Below, in pieces: positions 5,513 to 6,337 of a stretch of DNA of 6,337 bases; the first letter of the stretch is position 1, and every line of letters starts with the position of its first letter. The notes under the pieces were generated by a model, which had not been told where the DNA came from, ran no database searches, and saw nothing but the letters and a program-made list of their open reading frames with translations. Source of the stretch: Euryarchaeota archaeon UBA86 (GTDB taxonomy: Archaea > Thermoplasmatota > Poseidoniia > Poseidoniales > Thalassarchaeaceae); assembly GCA_002503055.1 (NCBI GenBank), contig DAQX01000010.1, forward strand, positions 1 to 6,337, in the 5' to 3' direction. The position numbers were made by a program, and so were the translations under genes.

Positions 5513-6337
5513 TCAAAGAGAGGTACAGCAAGGGCATGGTTGGACCCAGTGATTTGGAGTAACCTCGACCAATGAAAGATCCGCATCGATACTTTCGGCC
5601 CAATTCGGATGATTAACACGATGGCCGAAAGCACAACCCGGAGGAGGATCGACGGGAGATGGCACATCGCCACTGAGAATCTCTCTATCATCAACTATTG
5701 TTGGATCCGGCCGGGGGATTGCAGAAATCAATGCTTTAGTGTATGCGTGAAGGGGATTCTTGTAAATCTCCTCGGCATCAGCCATTTCTACAATCTTGCC
5801 CAAGTACATCACCGCAACTCTATCTGAAATATGACGAACAACTGCTAAGTCGTGAGCGATGAAAACAAAGGTCAGGTCTCTCTCCCTTTGTATGTCCAAT
5901 AGTAGATTCAGTACCTGGGACTGAACTGAAACATCCAAAGCACTAGTGGGCTCATCCAGAAGAATAAACTCCGGATCCAAAGACAGTGCTCTTGCTAGAG
6001 CTATTCTCTGTTTTTGGCCGCCGGAGAATTCGTGAGGGAATCGGCTCATGTGGTTGGGCTTTAGGCCTACGATTGACAGTAAGTCGGCCACCTTTCTGGT
6101 TAACTCTGCTCCATCGTTTAATCCATTGACAATCAGAGGTTCCCCTACTACTGAACGCACTGACATTCGGGGATTCAGAGACCCTCCTGGATCTTGGAAA
6201 ACAATTTGCATTTTCCTTCTGAGTTCTCCATTGTCTATTTCTCGTATATCTGTTCCCTCGTAACTAACTGAACCATCGGAAATTGGGATTAGGCCGAGCA
6301 TAACTCTTCCAAGTGTGGTTTTCCCACAGCCCGACTC
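5513..6337 (-). CDS. Peptide ABC transporter ATP-binding protein (OppF/DppF type), 5' end outside the window
   Basis: This ATPase powers import of oligopeptides or dipeptides with OppBC-type permeases and a binding protein. The window edge cuts the gene inside Walker A, so 274 residues remain, starting ESGCGKTTLGR. The rest of the nucleotide-binding domain is intact: Q-loop VFQDPGGSLNPR (46-57), signature FSGGQKQRIALARA (104-117), Walker B FILLDEPTSALD (124-135) and switch His in FIAHDL (159-164). The C-terminal oligopeptide/dipeptide extension follows (NPLHAYTKALISAIPRPDP, then GDVPSPVDPPPGCAF). In most relatives this tail reads CxFxxRCP with later Cys residues. Here the second Cys is missing (CAFGHRVNHP) and the protein ends in CPCCTSL. 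SLNPR and the tail favour OppF/DppF, though the OppD partner cannot be excluded. Partner genes should lie beyond the right edge. Confidence 0.93.
   Translation of the reverse strand, partial: ESGCGKTTLGRVMLGLIPISDGSVSYEGTDIREIDNGELRRKMQIVFQDPGGSLNPRMSVRSVVGEPLIVNGLNDGAELTRKVADLLSIVGLKPNHMSRFPHEFSGGQKQRIALARALSLDPEFILLDEPTSALDVSVQSQVLNLLLDIQRERDLTFVFIAHDLAVVRHISDRVAVMYLGKIVEMADAEEIYKNPLHAYTKALISAIPRPDPTIVDDREILSGDVPSPVDPPPGCAFGHRVNHPNWAESIDADLSLVEVTPNHWVQPCPCCTSL

Noticed and set aside
1..6337. CRISPR array, transposon or defence system
   Set aside because: No spaced direct repeats, transposase, integrase or known defence protein is present. Despite its Abi-related name, the CPBP protease alone is not evidence for phage defence.

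Overview
The window looks like archaeal DNA from a compact, moderately AT-rich genome. My best guess is a planktonic marine euryarchaeote of the Marine Group II / Poseidoniales type. This is an inference from three things: a mix of eukaryote-like and bacterial-like metabolic genes, a very small basic zinc-ribbon protein, and a box C/D guide RNA (a class found in archaea and eukaryotes, not bacteria). There is no rRNA or marker gene to settle the taxonomy.

Layout, left to right. A perfect hairpin sits at the left edge (1-18). It is followed by a CPBP-family intramembrane protease gene (+, 20-811). Directly after its stop codon, on the minus strand, is a candidate box C/D sRNA (812-878) that lies 31 nt downstream of a 61-residue zinc-ribbon gene (-, 910-1095). 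A divergent gap of about 100 bp then leads to a D-amino-acid oxidase-like flavoprotein (+, 1193-2128). That gene is coupled by a 4-nt ATGA overlap to a NUDIX hydrolase (+, 2125-2658). The NUDIX gene converges with and overlaps a type II (eukaryote-type) glutamine synthetase (-, 2642-3649). An AT-rich divergent promoter region (3650-3901) separates this from an MFS exporter-like gene (+, 3902-5152). The MFS gene overlaps the end of a small two-helix membrane protein of unknown function (-, about 5124-5477). Upstream of that protein on the same strand is the OppF/DppF-type ATPase of a peptide ABC transporter, cut by the right window edge inside its Walker A motif (-, 5513-6337+).

The themes are nitrogen and amino-acid metabolism: peptide import, D-amino-acid oxidation releasing ammonia, and ammonia assimilation by glutamine synthetase. 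Whether these genes are functionally linked is an inference from proximity; they are not one operon.

The most interesting item is the candidate C/D sRNA. It has an exact box C (GTGATGA), an exact box D (CTGA), a perfect 6-bp terminal stem closing both boxes, and a 12-nt guide next to box D. By the N+5 rule that guide points to 16S rRNA position C1402 (E. coli numbering) in the decoding centre. The usual internal C'/D' pair is not recognisable and its place is taken by a short hairpin.
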